Origin: Paracoccaceae bacterium
GTDB taxonomy: Bacteria; Pseudomonadota; Alphaproteobacteria; Rhodobacterales; Rhodobacteraceae
Assembly: GCA_024742695.1 (NCBI GenBank)
Contig: JANSXY010000002.1
Location: forward strand, 124,001 to 188,000
Direction: 5' to 3'
DNA: 64,000 bases
Below the pieces are notes generated by a model. The model worked only from the letters and a program-made list of their open reading frames with translations. It had not been told where the DNA came from and did no database searches. The translations under genes and the position numbers were made by a program. Shown in pieces: positions 36,821 through 46,034 of the stretch (positions within the stretch are counted from its first letter, which is position 1; the number at the start of each line of letters is the position of its first letter).

Positions 36821-38392
36821 TTACGATTTCTGGAACATGGCGAGCATGCGCCGTGTCACGAGGAAACCGCCGAAGATGTTGATCCCGGCCATGAAGACCG
36901 ACAGGGCGGCGAGGATCATGACCAGCACCGAGGACGAGCCGATCTGCATCAGCGCGCCGAGGATGATGATCGACGAAATCGCGTTGGTCACCGCCATCAG
37001 CGGCGTGTGCAGGCTGTGGCTGACGTTCCAGATCACCTGGAAGCCGACGAAAACCGACAGCACGAAGACGATGAAATGCTGCATGAAGCTCGCCGGGGCA
37101 TAAAGACCGGCGGCGAGGATCAGCGCCGCGCCGACACCCAGAAGCGTGACCTGCTGGCGGGTTTGCGCCCTGAACGCCGCAACCTCCTGCGCGCGGCGTT
37201 CCTCCGGCGTCAGTTCCTTGGGTTTTTCCTTGGGCTTGGCCGCCGCGATCGCCTGCACCTTGGGCGGCGGCGGCGGATAGGTGATCTCGCCCTCGTGGGT
37301 CGCGGTCGCGCCGCGAATCACGTCGTCCTCCATGTCGTGCACCACGACGCCGTCCTTGCCGGGCGTCAGGTCGGTCATGAAATGGCGGATGTTGGTGGCG
37401 TAGAGCGTGGAGGATTGCGCCGCCATCCGGCTGGGGAAATCCGTGTAGCCGACGATGGTGACGCCGTTTCCGGTGACGATCTTGTCGTCGGGCACCGTCA
37501 GGTCGCAGTTGCCGCCGCGTTCGGCGGCAAGGTCGACGATGACCGAGCCGGGCTTCATCATCTCGACCATGTCCTCGGTCCACAGCTTCGGCGCGGGCCG
37601 GCCGGGGATCAGCGCGGTGGTGATGACGATGTCGATGTCGGGGGCGAGTTCGCGGAACTTTTCCAGCTGCTTCTCGCGGAACTCCGGCGACGAGGGCGCG
37701 GCGTAGCCGCCGGTCGCGGCGCCGTCCTGCGCGTCCTCGAATTCCAGGAACACGAATTCCGCGCCCATCGATTCGATCTGTTCGGCCACTTCGGGGCGCA
37801 CGTCGAAGGCATAGGTGATCGCGCCGAGGCTGACCGAGGTGCCGATCGCGGCAAGCCCCGCGACACCCGCGCCCACGACCAGCACCTTGGCGGGCGGGAT
37901 CTTGCCCGCCGCGGTCACCTGCCCGGTGAAGAACCGGCCGAAGTTGTTGCCCGCCTCGATCACCGCGCGGTAGCCAGCGATGTTCGCCATCGACGACAGC
38001 GCGTCCATCTTCTGGGCGCGGGAAATCCGCGGCACCATGTCCATCGCGATGACGGTGGACCCCTGCTTGCGGCACAGTTCCAGCAGATCCTCGTTCTGGC
38101 CGGGCCAGAAGAACGAGATCAGCGTCTGGCCCTTCCTGAGCCGCTTCGCCTCCGTCGTGGTCGGCGGACGGACCTTGGCGACGAAATCGACCTCCTTGAA
38201 CAGGGCCGCGGCGGTCTTGACCACGGTGACGCCGGCCGCCTCGTAGGCGGCATCGGAAAACCCGGCGGCCGCGCCGGCGCCCGCCTCCACGAAACACTCA
38301 TGGCCGAGTTTCTGCAATTGCAGCGCGCTGTCCGGCGTCATCGCGACGCGGGCCTCGCCCTCGAATATCTCCTTGGGAGCGCCGATCTTCAC
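36821..38392 (-). CDS. pntA: NAD(P) transhydrogenase subunit alpha (undivided form)
   Basis: 523-residue subunit with the NAD(H)-binding domain I (residues 1 to about 375) and a C-terminal set of membrane helices (about 415-510), both in one chain as in E. coli, unlike the split pntAA/pntAB of some alphaproteobacteria. [20 protein letters not shown] is the family N-terminus and [17 protein letters not shown] near 170-186 is the NAD-binding glycine motif. The start codon is GTG at 38392, preceded by GGGGGAAAG. A Pro/Lys-rich segment near 375-400 links the domains. Confidence 0.96.
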   Translation of the reverse strand: MKIGAPKEIFEGEARVAMTPDSALQLQKLGHECFVEAGAGAAAGFSDAAYEAAGVTVVKTAAALFKEVDFVAKVRPPTTTEAKRLRKGQTLISFFWPGQNEDLLELCRKQGSTVIAMDMVPRISRAQKMDALSSMANIAGYRAVIEAGNNFGRFFTGQVTAAGKIPPAKVLVVGAGVAGLAAIGTSVSLGAITYAFDVRPEVAEQIESMGAEFVFLEFEDAQDGAATGGYAAPSSPEFREKQLEKFRELAPDIDIVITTALIPGRPAPKLWTEDMVEMMKPGSVIVDLAAERGGNCDLTVPDDKIVTGNGVTIVGYTDFPSRMAAQSSTLYATNIRHFMTDLTPGKDGVVVHDMEDDVIRGATATHEGEITYPPPPPKVQAIAAAKPKEKPKELTPEERRAQEVAAFRAQTRQQVTLLGVGAALILAAGLYAPASFMQHFIVFVLSVFVGFQVIWNVSHSLHTPLMAVTNAISSIIILGALMQIGSSSVLVMILAALSVFMAGINIFGGFLVTRRMLAMFQKS

Positions 38393-38450
38393 TGTCTTTC
38401 CCCCTGTTCTCGGGCAAGGCGCCCGGGATGGTCCGGATTTGGCCGCGCCG

Positions 38451-38479
38451 TCATAACACCGCGCAACAATGTTTCACAA
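38451..38479 (-). promoter_or_regulatory. Predicted sigma-70 promoter of pntAB
   Basis: Minus strand TTGTGA (38479-38474), 17 bases, TTATGA (38456-38451). Start near 38444, giving a leader of about 50 bases to the GTG of pntA. Confidence 0.55.
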
Positions 38480-38519
38480 GCACGGATGCCCGCGACAGGT
38501 TGCGTCACCCGCCACGGGG

Positions 38520-38975
38520 TCAAAGCCAGCGCCGGGTGCGCGCCGCGAAGGCCTCGAACTCGGCCCCGAAGGCGGCGCGCAGCCGCGCCTCCTCTCCCAG
38601 GATGAACCGCCGGGTGATCACCGCCGCGAAGGCCGGCACCAGCACCAGCGCCGGCCAGGCCGCCCAGTGCAGCACCAGCCCGGCCAGCACCATCGCATCG
38701 GCCAGGTAGATCGGGTTGCGGCTGATCCGGAACACCCCGCCGGTGACCAGCGCCGAGGGATCCTGCCGCGGGATCACGGTGGTCCGCATCCCGAACATCT
38801 GCGCCGCCGCCACGACCATCAAGAGAACGCCAAGGCCGACCAGCGCGCGCCCGGCCAGGGCCAGCGCCGGCACCTCCGGCATCGGCCAGAGCCGCCCCAG
38901 GGCCCAGGCCAGCGCCAGGAATCCCAAGAGCCAGACGGGCGGCCAGTCGAACAGCTTGGCGAACGATGCCGGCAT
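38520..38975 (-). CDS. Small isoprenylcysteine carboxyl methyltransferase-like membrane protein
   Basis: 151-residue protein with about four hydrophobic helices. The family pattern is seen in TGGVFRISRNPIYLAD near residues 80-95, which contains the RNPxY motif of ICMT/PEMT-type SAM-dependent membrane methyltransferases, and the C-terminal EEARLRAAFGAEFEAFAART. In bacteria these often methylate lipids or are of unknown role. GAGG lies six bases before ATG. It lies between pntA and the divergent kynU with no functional link visible. Confidence 0.8.
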   Translation of the reverse strand: MPASFAKLFDWPPVWLLGFLALAWALGRLWPMPEVPALALAGRALVGLGVLLMVVAAAQMFGMRTTVIPRQDPSALVTGGVFRISRNPIYLADAMVLAGLVLHWAAWPALVLVPAFAAVITRRFILGEEARLRAAFGAEFEAFAARTRRWL

Positions 38976-39043
38976 CGCGATCCTCGGCAGGGTATCGCCC
39001 CGTTCTGCGCGAGCCGGACGGGCGATGCAAGGGGCCGGGGCGC

Positions 39044-39072
39044 TTGCGCCGTGCCGGCGATCCGGGCAGGCT
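39044..39072 (+). promoter_or_regulatory. Predicted promoter of kynU
   Basis: TTGCGC (39044-39049), 17 bases, CAGGCT (39067-39072). A start near 39079 gives a 15-base leader that just includes the GGGAG ribosome site at 39081. Confidence 0.4.
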
Positions 39073-39093
39073 CACGCCACGGGAGACAGACAG

Positions 39094-40290
39094 ATGACAA
39101 CAGATTTCGCCGCGACCCGCGCGCTTTTCCACCTGCCCGAGGGGATCGTCTATCTCGACGGCAATTCGCTGGGCCCCCTGCCCGTCGCGGCACGGACGCG
39201 GGTGGCCGATGCGGTGACGGCCGAATGGGGCGAGATGCTGATCACCGGCTGGAACCGGGCCGGCTGGATGGACCTGCCGCGCCGCGTGGGCGACCGGATC
39301 GGCCGGCTGATCGGGGCGGACCCCGGCACCGTGGTGATGGGCGACACGTTGTCGATCAAGGTCTACCAGGCGCTGGCCTCGGCGCTGGAGCTTGTGCCGC
39401 AGCGCCGGGTGATCCTGTCGGACACCGGCAATTTCCCCTCCGATCTCTACATGGCCGACGGGCTGGTGCGCACGTTGGGCCAGGGCTATGCGCTGAAGAC
39501 CGTGGCGCCGGAAGAGGTGGAGGCGGCGATCGACGGCTCCGTCGCGGTGCTGATGCTGACCGAGGTCGACTACCGCACCGGCCGCAAGCACGACATGGCG
39601 CGGCTGACCGCGAAGGCGCACGCGGCGGGCGCTCTCACGGTCTGGGACCTGGCGCATTCCGCCGGTGCGCTGCCGGTGGACCTGGCCGGCTGCGGCGCGG
39701 ATTTCGCGGTGGGCTGTTCCTACAAGTACCTCAATTCCGGCCCCGGCGGCCCGGCCTTCATCTATGTCGCGCCGCGCCATGCCGACACGGCGCGCCCGGC
39801 GCTGTCGGGCTGGCTGGGGCACGAGGCGCCCTTCGCCTTCGATCTCGACTATCGCCCCGGCGCGGGGATCGAGCGGATGCGGGTCGGCACCCCGCCGATC
39901 CTGCAACTCGCCGCGCTGGATGCCGCGATGGATGCCTGGGACATCGCCGACATCCACGACGTGCGCGCCCGGTCGATCGACCTGTCGGAGGCGTTCATCG
40001 CGCGGGTCGAGGCCGCCTGCCCGATGCTGTCGCTGGCCTCGCCCCGCGACCCGGCCGCGCGCGGCAGCCAGGTCAGCTTTCGCCACCCCGAAGGCTACGC
40101 GATCATGCAGGCGCTGATCGCCGAGGGCGTGATCGGCGATTTCCGCGCGCCCGACATCCTGCGGTTCGGCTTCACGCCGCTCTACATCGGCATGGCCGAG
40201 GTCGAGGCGGCCGCCGACACGCTGGCCCGGATCATGGCCAGCGAGGCCTGGAACCGCGCCGACTACAAGCGCCGGGCGCGGGTGACATGA
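39094..40290 (+). CDS. kynU: Kynureninase
   Basis: PLP enzyme that splits kynurenine to anthranilate and alanine in tryptophan degradation. The 398-residue product begins MTTDFAATRALFHLPEG and shows YLDGNSLGPLP near residues 20-30. Asp185/His188 in VWDLAHSAGALPVDL contact the cofactor and Lys211 in GCSYKYLNSGPGG forms the Schiff base. FRAPDILRFGFTPLYI near the C-terminus is typical. A GGGAG site precedes the ATG. It overlaps the following GNAT gene by ATGA and is 640 bases upstream of kynA. Confidence 0.95.
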   Translation: MTTDFAATRALFHLPEGIVYLDGNSLGPLPVAARTRVADAVTAEWGEMLITGWNRAGWMDLPRRVGDRIGRLIGADPGTVVMGDTLSIKVYQALASALELVPQRRVILSDTGNFPSDLYMADGLVRTLGQGYALKTVAPEEVEAAIDGSVAVLMLTEVDYRTGRKHDMARLTAKAHAAGALTVWDLAHSAGALPVDLAGCGADFAVGCSYKYLNSGPGGPAFIYVAPRHADTARPALSGWLGHEAPFAFDLDYRPGAGIERMRVGTPPILQLAALDAAMDAWDIADIHDVRARSIDLSEAFIARVEAACPMLSLASPRDPAARGSQVSFRHPEGYAIMQALIAEGVIGDFRAPDILRFGFTPLYIGMAEVEAAADTLARIMASEAWNRADYKRRARVT

Positions 40291-40775
40291 CGCTGGCGCT
40301 GCGCCCCTACCGCGCCACGGACCGCGCCGCCTGCGCCGCGGTGTTCCGGCGCGCGGTGCGCGAAGGCGCGGCGCGGTTCTACGACGCCGCCCAGCGCGAG
40401 GCCTGGGCGCCGGACCCGGCGGTGCCGCGGGGCGCGGACAAGCTCCTGGCGCAATGGTGCGTGGTGGCGGAGCGCGACGGCAGCGTCGCGGGCTTCATGT
40501 CGCTCACCCCCGAAGGCTATCTCGACATGGCCTTCGTGCTGCCCGAGGAAATGGGCCGGGGCACGGCGGCCGCGCTGCATGCCGCGCTGCTCGCCCGCGC
40601 CCGCGCCGCCGGCCTCATGCGGCTGACAACCCATGCCAGCCACCTCGCCCGGCGGTTCTTCGCGCGGCAGGGCTGGCAACTGGACGCGGCCGAGACGGTG
40701 ACGCTGCGCGGCCAGCGACTGGACCGCTTCGCGATGTCGCGCGATCTGCACGAGGGCGCCGATGTGCCGGCCTGA
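40287..40775 (+). CDS. GNAT N-acetyltransferase between kynU and kynA
   Basis: 162-residue protein of the GNAT fold, probably acetylating a small molecule or protein amine with acetyl-CoA. It starts MTLALRPYRATDRAACAAVF; the acetyl-CoA pyrophosphate loop is approximated by LPEEMGRGTAAALHAALL near residues 90-107, and HASHLARRFFARQGW near 118-132 matches the C-terminal strand-helix motif (xxxAxxFYxxxGF type). It overlaps the kynU stop (ATGA), so it is co-translated with the kynurenine enzyme. The substrate is unknown. The 154-bp gap to kynA is GC-rich with no gene seen. Confidence 0.82.
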   Translation: MTLALRPYRATDRAACAAVFRRAVREGAARFYDAAQREAWAPDPAVPRGADKLLAQWCVVAERDGSVAGFMSLTPEGYLDMAFVLPEEMGRGTAAALHAALLARARAAGLMRLTTHASHLARRFFARQGWQLDAAETVTLRGQRLDRFAMSRDLHEGADVPA

Positions 40776-40929
40776 CCGCCCCGAACCGCCGCTCAGCCGG
40801 CCCGGTGCCTGGGCGGGGCTGTGGCGCCGGATCGGCGCTTCGGGCGACCTGAACCGCTGTCGCGGCCGCCCCGCCGCCGCCTGACCTTCGCACGACGCGG
40901 GGGTCGCCCCCCGTTGCCGGAGAGACGCC

Positions 40930-41766
40930 ATGACAGACCCCTACGATCCCGCCCAGGACGGCGCGGAAATGTCCTTCGACGGACGCATGAGCTATACCGA
41001 CTACCTCGGCCTCGACGCCGTGCTGAGCGCGCAGCATCCGTTGTCCGAAGCGCATGACGAGATGCTGTTCATCGTCCAGCACCAGACCTCGGAACTGTGG
41101 ATGAAGCTGGCGCTGCACGAGATCGGCGCCGCCCGCGCCGCGATCGCGGCCGACCGGTTCCCGCCGGCCTTCAAGATGCTCGCCCGCGTGGCGCGGATCT
41201 TCGAGCAGCTCAATTCCGCCTGGGACGTGCTGCGCACCATGACGCCCTCGGATTACACGACGTTCCGCGCCGCGCTCGGGCAATCCTCGGGCTTCCAGTC
41301 GTGGCAGTACCGGATGATCGAGTATGCCGTCGGCAACCGGAACCCGGCGATGCTGCGCCCGCATGCCCACCGGCCCAACCTGCTGGCGCGGCTGCGCGAC
41401 GAGCTTGCCCGGCCGTCGCTTTATGACGAGGCGGTGCGGGCGCTGGCGCGTGGCGGCCTTCACGTGCCCGACGCCGTGCTGGCCCGCCCGCTTGGCCAGC
41501 CCTGGGAACCCGACGCCGATGTCGAGGCCGCCTGGACCGAGGTCTACCGCGACCCCGAGGCGCACTGGCCCCTTTACGAACTGGCCGAGAAGCTTGTCGA
41601 TTTCGAGGATTACTTTCGCCGCTGGCGGTTCAACCACGTCACCACGGTGGAACGGGTGATCGGCATCAAGCGCGGCACCGGCGGCACCTCGGGCGTCACC
41701 TACCTGCGCCGGATGCTGGAGGTGGAACTGTTCCCCGAACTCTGGCGGCTCAGGACCGGGCTGTAG
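40930..41766 (+). CDS. kynA: Tryptophan 2,3-dioxygenase
   Basis: Heme enzyme that opens the indole ring of tryptophan to N-formylkynurenine. The 278-residue protein carries [18 protein letters not shown] near residues 48-64 (His51 contacts the indole), and [14 protein letters not shown] near 119-132. The proximal heme ligand His236 lies in [15 protein letters not shown], followed by the [12 protein letters not shown] loop that closes on the substrate. GGAGAG precedes the ATG. With kynU it gives two of three steps to anthranilate; the formamidase (kynB) is not in the window. Confidence 0.96.
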   Translation: MTDPYDPAQDGAEMSFDGRMSYTDYLGLDAVLSAQHPLSEAHDEMLFIVQHQTSELWMKLALHEIGAARAAIAADRFPPAFKMLARVARIFEQLNSAWDVLRTMTPSDYTTFRAALGQSSGFQSWQYRMIEYAVGNRNPAMLRPHAHRPNLLARLRDELARPSLYDEAVRALARGGLHVPDAVLARPLGQPWEPDADVEAAWTEVYRDPEAHWPLYELAEKLVDFEDYFRRWRFNHVTTVERVIGIKRGTGGTSGVTYLRRMLEVELFPELWRLRTGL

Positions 41767-41768
41767 TC

Positions 41769-42548
41769 TCAGGCGCTGCGCCGCACCGCGCCGGCACCGG
41801 CGCCGGCGGCCCAGCCGCGCACGGCCTCGCCGAAGGCCCGGAACAACGGCCGCGACACCGGATCGGCCGCGGCGTTCCATTCCGGGTGCCACTGCACCGA
41901 CAGGGTGAAGCCCGGCGCGTCCCTGACATGGATCGCCTCGGGCGTGCCGTCCGGCGCGTGGCCCTCGATCACGATGCGGCTGCCGGGGGTCTTGATCCCC
42001 TGGCCGTGCAAGGTGTTGGTCATCACCTCGGTCGCGCCCAGCAGCCGGTGAAATACCCCGCCCTCGGTGAAGGTCACCTTGTGGCGCAGGGCGAATTTCT
42101 CTTCCAGCGTGCCCTCGGGCGGCATCCGGTGGTTCATCCGGCCCGGCAGGTCGCGGATTTCCGGGTAGAGCGTGCCGCCCATCGCCACGTTGACCTCCTG
42201 GAACCCCCGGCAGATGCCGAAGAACGGCTGGCCGCGGTCCACGCAGGCGCGCACCAGCGGCAGCACGATCGCGTCGCGGCAGCGGTCGAAGACGCCATGC
42301 GCCTCGGTCTCGGCCTCGCCGTATTCCTCGGGGTGCACGTTCGGCCGCCCGCCGGTCAGCAGGAAACCGTCGCAGGCCTCCAGGAGTTCGGGCACCGACA
42401 CGAAACGCGGATCGGAGGGGATGACCAGCGGCAGGCAGCCCGCCACCTCGGCCACCGCGGCGGAATTCATTTGCCCGCCGGAATGCACCGGGTAGCTGTC
42501 ATTCAACAGCGCGGAGTTGCCGATGATCCCGACGACGGGCCTGCCCAT
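41769..42548 (-). CDS. Class I glutamine-amidotransferase-like hydrolase (PuuD-type)
   Basis: 259-residue peptidase C26 family protein, related to gamma-glutamyl-gamma-aminobutyrate hydrolase of the putrescine pathway. The catalytic triad is visible: Cys113 in PFFGICRGFQEVNV, His221 and Glu223 in SVQWHPEWNA. The N-terminal VVGIIGNSALLNDSYPVHSGG and FLLTGGRPNVHPEEYGE also fit. No other puu genes are nearby, so the gamma-glutamyl substrate is not established. AAGGGG lies just before the ATG. It converges on kynA with two bases between the stops. Confidence 0.87.
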   Translation of the reverse strand: MGRPVVGIIGNSALLNDSYPVHSGGQMNSAAVAEVAGCLPLVIPSDPRFVSVPELLEACDGFLLTGGRPNVHPEEYGEAETEAHGVFDRCRDAIVLPLVRACVDRGQPFFGICRGFQEVNVAMGGTLYPEIRDLPGRMNHRMPPEGTLEEKFALRHKVTFTEGGVFHRLLGATEVMTNTLHGQGIKTPGSRIVIEGHAPDGTPEAIHVRDAPGFTLSVQWHPEWNAAADPVSRPLFRAFGEAVRGWAAGAGAGAVRRSA

Positions 42549-42636
42549 GCCTATCCCCTTGTTCGCCGACCGAAGATAGGCCCGCCGGACCGGAAGGGAA
42601 AGGGGGCCGGCCGCCACGGGCGGACGGTGAACGCCG

Positions 42637-42677
42637 ATTGCCTTTTTTCCCGGCAATGATGAATTTTCGCCGAAAAT
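42637..42677. promoter_or_regulatory. Two inverted repeats upstream of the PuuD-like gene
   Basis: ATTTTCG (42663-42669) and CGAAAAT (42671-42677) form a perfect 15-bp palindrome. ATTGCC (42637-42642) and GGCAAT (42652-42657) flank a loop that contains six T on the plus strand. They lie in the AT-richer part of the 166-bp gap between glcG and the PuuD-like gene. The 15-bp palindrome could be an operator for the PuuD-like gene about 115 bases downstream. Confidence 0.4.
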
Positions 42678-42714
42678 CCGGCGGGCTTCGCGCGGCGCGG
42701 CGGCGGCGTGTGCC

Positions 42715-43143
42715 TCAGGCCTCGGCGACGAACCCCGCCGCCTCGATCCCCGCCGCGCCGGCCAGCGCGTCATTGTCCGAGGTGTCGCCCGACACGCCGA
42801 CCGCGCCGACCAGCGCGCCGCGCTTGTCCCGCACCAGAAGCCCGCCCTTCACCGGCACGAACCTGCCGCCGTAAAGCCCGTTCATCGCCTGCACGAAATA
42901 GGCCTGCTGGTCGGCGCGCGCCTGCTGGGCCGATCCGGGGATGCCCAGCATGATCGACCCATGGGCCTTGCCGCGGGCGATGTCGAACCGCCCGGCGGAG
43001 GCGCCGTCCTCGCGCTCCACCGCCACGACATGGCCGCCGGCGTCGAGCACCACCACGGTCAGCGGTTTCATCCCCGTCTCGCGGCCCTTCGCCAGCGTGG
43101 CCTTGATGATCGTCCGCGCCTTCCTGATCCCGATCCCGGTCAT
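42715..43143 (-). CDS. glcG: GlcG/HbpS family protein
   Basis: 142-residue protein of the GlcG/HbpS (DUF336) family, small proteins found in glycolate and diol operons; HbpS members bind heme. It starts MTGIGIRKARTIIKATLAKG and contains PLTVVVLDAGGHVVAVEREDGA near residues 27-48 and GAVGVSGDTSDNDALAG near 112-128, the usual signatures. It lies 10 bases after glcB and is read with it. In E. coli glcG likewise precedes glcB in the glc operon. Its biochemical role is unclear. No signal peptide is seen. Confidence 0.86.
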   Translation of the reverse strand: MTGIGIRKARTIIKATLAKGRETGMKPLTVVVLDAGGHVVAVEREDGASAGRFDIARGKAHGSIMLGIPGSAQQARADQQAYFVQAMNGLYGGRFVPVKGGLLVRDKRGALVGAVGVSGDTSDNDALAGAAGIEAAGFVAEA

Positions 43144-43153
43144 TCCTGCCCCC

Positions 43154-45298
43154 TCAACCCTGCGCCTTGCGTTCCGCCCGGCGCCGGTGCAACACCGGCT
43201 CGGTATAGCCCGAAGGCTGCACCCGGCCAAGGAACACCAGATCGCAGGCGGCCTGGAAGGCCAGGCCATCATAGCCCGGCGCCATCGGCACATAGGCCGG
43301 ATCGCCCGCGTTCTGGCGGTCCACCACCGCGGCCATCTTGCGCATCGCTTCCATCACCCGGCCCTCGTCGACGACGCCGTGATGCAGCCAGTTGGCCAGC
43401 GCCTGGCTGGAAATCCGGCAGGTCGCGCGATCCTCCATCAGGCCGACATCGTGGATGTCGGGCACCTTGGAACAGCCCACGCCCTGATCGATCCAGCGCA
43501 CCACGTAGCCCAGGATGCCCTGCGCGTTGTTCTCGATCTCGGCCGCGATCTCGGCCTCCGACCAGGTCACCCCGGCAGCCAGCGGGATCGTCAGCAGATC
43601 GTCCAGCCGCGCCGGGCGCCGCAGCGCCGCGATCTCGCGCTGGCGGGCGAAGACGTCCACGCGGTGGTAATGCGTGGCATGCAGCGTGGCGGCGGTGGGC
43701 GACGGCACCCAGGCGCAGTTCGCCCCGGCCTGCGGATGGCCGATCTTCTGGTCCAGCATCTCGGCCATCCGGTCGGGCGCGGCCCACATCCCCTTGCCGA
43801 TCTGCGCGCGGCCCGACAGGCCGCAGGCCAGCCCGATATCGACGTTGCGATCCTCGTAGGCGGAAATCCAGGGCTGGGCCTTCATGTCGCCCTTGCGCAC
43901 CATCGGCCCGGCCTCCATCGAGGTGTGAATCTCGTCGCCGGTGCGGTCGAGGAACCCGGTGTTGATGAAGGCCACCCGGTGCCGCGCGGCGCGGATGCAT
44001 TCACGCAGGTTGGCCGAGGTGCGGCGTTCCTCGTCCATGATGCCCAGCTTCACGGTATGGCGCGGCAGCCCCAGCACGTCTTCGACCCGGTCGAAGATCT
44101 CGGAGGCGAAGGCGACCTCGTCGGGGCCATGCATCTTCGGCTTGACCACGTAGACCGAGCCGGCGGCGGAATTGCGCGCGCCGTCGGTCTTACCCAGGTC
44201 GTGCATGGCGCAGGCGGCGGTGACCATCGCATCCAGCAATCCCTCCGGCGCCTCGTTGCCCTCGCGGTCCAGAACCGCCGGATTGGTCATCAGGTGCCCG
44301 ACGTTCCGCACCAGCATCAGCGCCCGGCCCTTGAGCGTGATCTGGCGCCCGTCGGGCGCGGCGAAGGTCAGGTCGGGATTCAGCCGCCGGGTGACCGGCT
44401 TGCCGGCCTTCTCGAACGTGTCCTCCAGATCGCCGGTCATCAGGCCCAGCCAGTTGCCCCAGGCCTGCACCTTGTCCGCGGCATCGACGCAGGCGACGGA
44501 ATCCTCGCAATCCATGATCGCAGAGACCGCGGATTCAAGCAGCACATCGGCGATTCCCGCTGGATCGGCCCGACCCACCGGGGTTTCGGGATCGACCTTC
44601 ACGATGATGTGCAAACCGTTGTTGGCGAACAGGAACTGCCCCCTGGCGCGACCAAGGAAACGGGACGGATCGGCCAGCGATATCGCGCTGTCGCCGGCGG
44701 TCAGGGTCAGGCCACCGGCATCGACGGCCAGCCCGCTGACCTCGGCCCAGCGCGCGCCGTCCAGCGGCAGGGCCGCGTCGAGAAAGTCCTTGGCCCATCC
44801 GACGACCCGCGCGCCGCGCGCCGGATCGTAGCCGCCGCCCTTCGGCGCCTCGCCCAGCACGTCGGTGCCGTAAAGCGCATCGTAGAGCGACCCCCAGCGC
44901 GCGTTCGCGGCGTTGAGCGCGTAGCGCGCATTCGTCACCGGCACGACAAGCTGCGGGCCGGGCACCGACGCGATCTCGGGATCGACCCTGGCGGTCTCGA
45001 TCTCGAACGCCGGCCCTTCGGGAACCAGATAGCCGATGTCGCGCAGGAAGGCGGTGTAGGCGGCGGTATCGTGCGGCTGGCCGCGCCGGGCGACATGCCA
45101 GGCGTCGATCCGTTGCTGGATCTCCTCGCGCTTTTGCAAGAGCGCACGGTTCTTCGGCCCGAGATCGTGCACCAGCGCGTCGAGACCGGCCCAGAACGCC
45201 TGGGCCGTCACGCCGGTGCCGGGCAGCACCCGCGACTCCACGAAATCCGCCATCTCGGCGGCAACCTGCAATCCCGCCCGTGCGAACCGTTCGGCCAT
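43154..45298 (-). CDS. glcB: Malate synthase G
   Basis: Condenses glyoxylate with acetyl-CoA to malate, allowing growth on C2 compounds. The single-chain 714-residue form is typical of malate synthase G. It begins [19 protein letters not shown]. Catalytic segments include [16 protein letters not shown] near residues 270-285, [20 protein letters not shown] near 390-409 with the catalytic Arg region around it, and [20 protein letters not shown] near 455-474. The C-terminal Asp/Cys region around [18 protein letters not shown] also matches. AAGGAGG precedes the ATG. Confidence 0.97.
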   Translation of the reverse strand: MAERFARAGLQVAAEMADFVESRVLPGTGVTAQAFWAGLDALVHDLGPKNRALLQKREEIQQRIDAWHVARRGQPHDTAAYTAFLRDIGYLVPEGPAFEIETARVDPEIASVPGPQLVVPVTNARYALNAANARWGSLYDALYGTDVLGEAPKGGGYDPARGARVVGWAKDFLDAALPLDGARWAEVSGLAVDAGGLTLTAGDSAISLADPSRFLGRARGQFLFANNGLHIIVKVDPETPVGRADPAGIADVLLESAVSAIMDCEDSVACVDAADKVQAWGNWLGLMTGDLEDTFEKAGKPVTRRLNPDLTFAAPDGRQITLKGRALMLVRNVGHLMTNPAVLDREGNEAPEGLLDAMVTAACAMHDLGKTDGARNSAAGSVYVVKPKMHGPDEVAFASEIFDRVEDVLGLPRHTVKLGIMDEERRTSANLRECIRAARHRVAFINTGFLDRTGDEIHTSMEAGPMVRKGDMKAQPWISAYEDRNVDIGLACGLSGRAQIGKGMWAAPDRMAEMLDQKIGHPQAGANCAWVPSPTAATLHATHYHRVDVFARQREIAALRRPARLDDLLTIPLAAGVTWSEAEIAAEIENNAQGILGYVVRWIDQGVGCSKVPDIHDVGLMEDRATCRISSQALANWLHHGVVDEGRVMEAMRKMAAVVDRQNAGDPAYVPMAPGYDGLAFQAACDLVFLGRVQPSGYTEPVLHRRRAERKAQG

Positions 45299-45353
45299 GC
45301 CGTCCTCCTTCCCTGTTGCGCGCCGGTATTCCACGGCATACGATTCGAGTCCG

Positions 45354-45382
45354 GAGATAGGACAGAAGCCTTCGATCGGCAA
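45354..45382 (-). promoter_or_regulatory. Predicted promoter of glcB-glcG
   Basis: Minus strand TTGCCG (45382-45377), 17 bases, TATCTC (45359-45354). Start near 45347, leader of about 49 bases. The inverted repeat at 45388-45406 sits immediately upstream of the -35. Confidence 0.6.
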
Positions 45383-45387
45383 CCGGG

Positions 45388-45406
45388 TGGTCAGGTTTTC
45401 TGACCA
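45388..45406. promoter_or_regulatory. Inverted repeat at an activator position upstream of glcB
   Basis: TGGTCAG (45388-45394) and CTGACCA (45400-45406) are perfect arms around GTTTT. The centre lies about 50 bases upstream of the predicted glcB start, six bases before the -35. E. coli glcB is activated by the GntR-family GlcC; TGGTC/GACCA arms recall such sites, although the spacing is wider than usual. The left arm contains the stop codon of the GNAT gene. Confidence 0.55.
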
Positions 45407-45912
45407 GTTTTGGCCTGTTGGCCGAAATGTCCGCCCGGAGCGTCCCAGCCGTAGAGATGCTCGGTGATCGGGCTCGCCCCGATCACCTCGGGCCGCGTGG
45501 CCAGGTGCCGCCCGCCCAGCCGGGCGTAGAACCGCCGCGCCCGCTCGTTGCCGTCGAGCACCGTGCAGGTGAAAGGAAGCGGGCCGCGCACCGCCTCGAA
45601 CAGCGCCCGGCCCAGCCCGCGCCCCTGCGCGTCGGCCAGCAGGTAGAGCGCGTAAAGCTCCTCGGGCCAGCCGGCCCCGGCCAGCGCGGCCTCGCGCTGC
45701 GCTCCGGCAGCGGCGAAGCCCAGCCCCTCCACCACCATGATGCGCGCGCGGCCCGCGCCGATCGCCCGGCGCCACAGGTCCGTCCGATCGGCCTCGGTGA
45801 TGCGGGCAAGCTCGTCCTGGGGCAACAGCCCGGCATAGGCCTGCCGCCAGGCGGCGACATGGACGCGGCCGATCCAGCCGGCATCCTCGGGGTATGCGGG
45901 ACGCGGCACCAT
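45391..45912 (-). CDS. GNAT N-acetyltransferase
   Basis: 173-residue GNAT-fold protein. [31 protein letters not shown] is a common N-terminus of one GNAT subgroup (split here as residues 1-31). The acetyl-CoA loop is [18 protein letters not shown] near residues 91-108 with the Q/RxxGxG/A motif, and [15 protein letters not shown] near 119-133 is motif B. The substrate is unknown. The ATG at 45912 has no ribosome site and a GATAAT box six bases upstream, so the mRNA is probably leaderless. The stop codon lies inside the glcB inverted repeat. Confidence 0.83.
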   Translation of the reverse strand: MVPRPAYPEDAGWIGRVHVAAWRQAYAGLLPQDELARITEADRTDLWRRAIGAGRARIMVVEGLGFAAAGAQREAALAGAGWPEELYALYLLADAQGRGLGRALFEAVRGPLPFTCTVLDGNERARRFYARLGGRHLATRPEVIGASPITEHLYGWDAPGGHFGQQAKTGQKT

Positions 45913-45918
45913 GGCCCG

Positions 45919-45946
45919 ATTATCGCCCGGACGGCCCGGCCGGCAA
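45919..45946 (-). promoter_or_regulatory. Predicted promoter of the GNAT gene (leaderless)
   Basis: Minus strand TTGCCG (45946-45941), 16 bases, GATAAT (45924-45919), one mismatch to the -10 consensus. Expected start about 45912, the first base of the ATG. Confidence 0.55.
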
Positions 45947-46034
45947 AGCGAAACCGCGCGCCGCGCCCGGCGGGATATTGAACCCGCCGGGGCGCGCCCC
46001 TACCCTTCGCCGGACGCCCACGCAGGAGATGCCG

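Noticed and set aside
35282-38605. An 1107-codon open frame opposite pntAB
   Set aside because: Composition is His/Arg/Asp/Gln-rich like other shadow frames, while the minus strand encodes intact PntB and PntA with all motifs.
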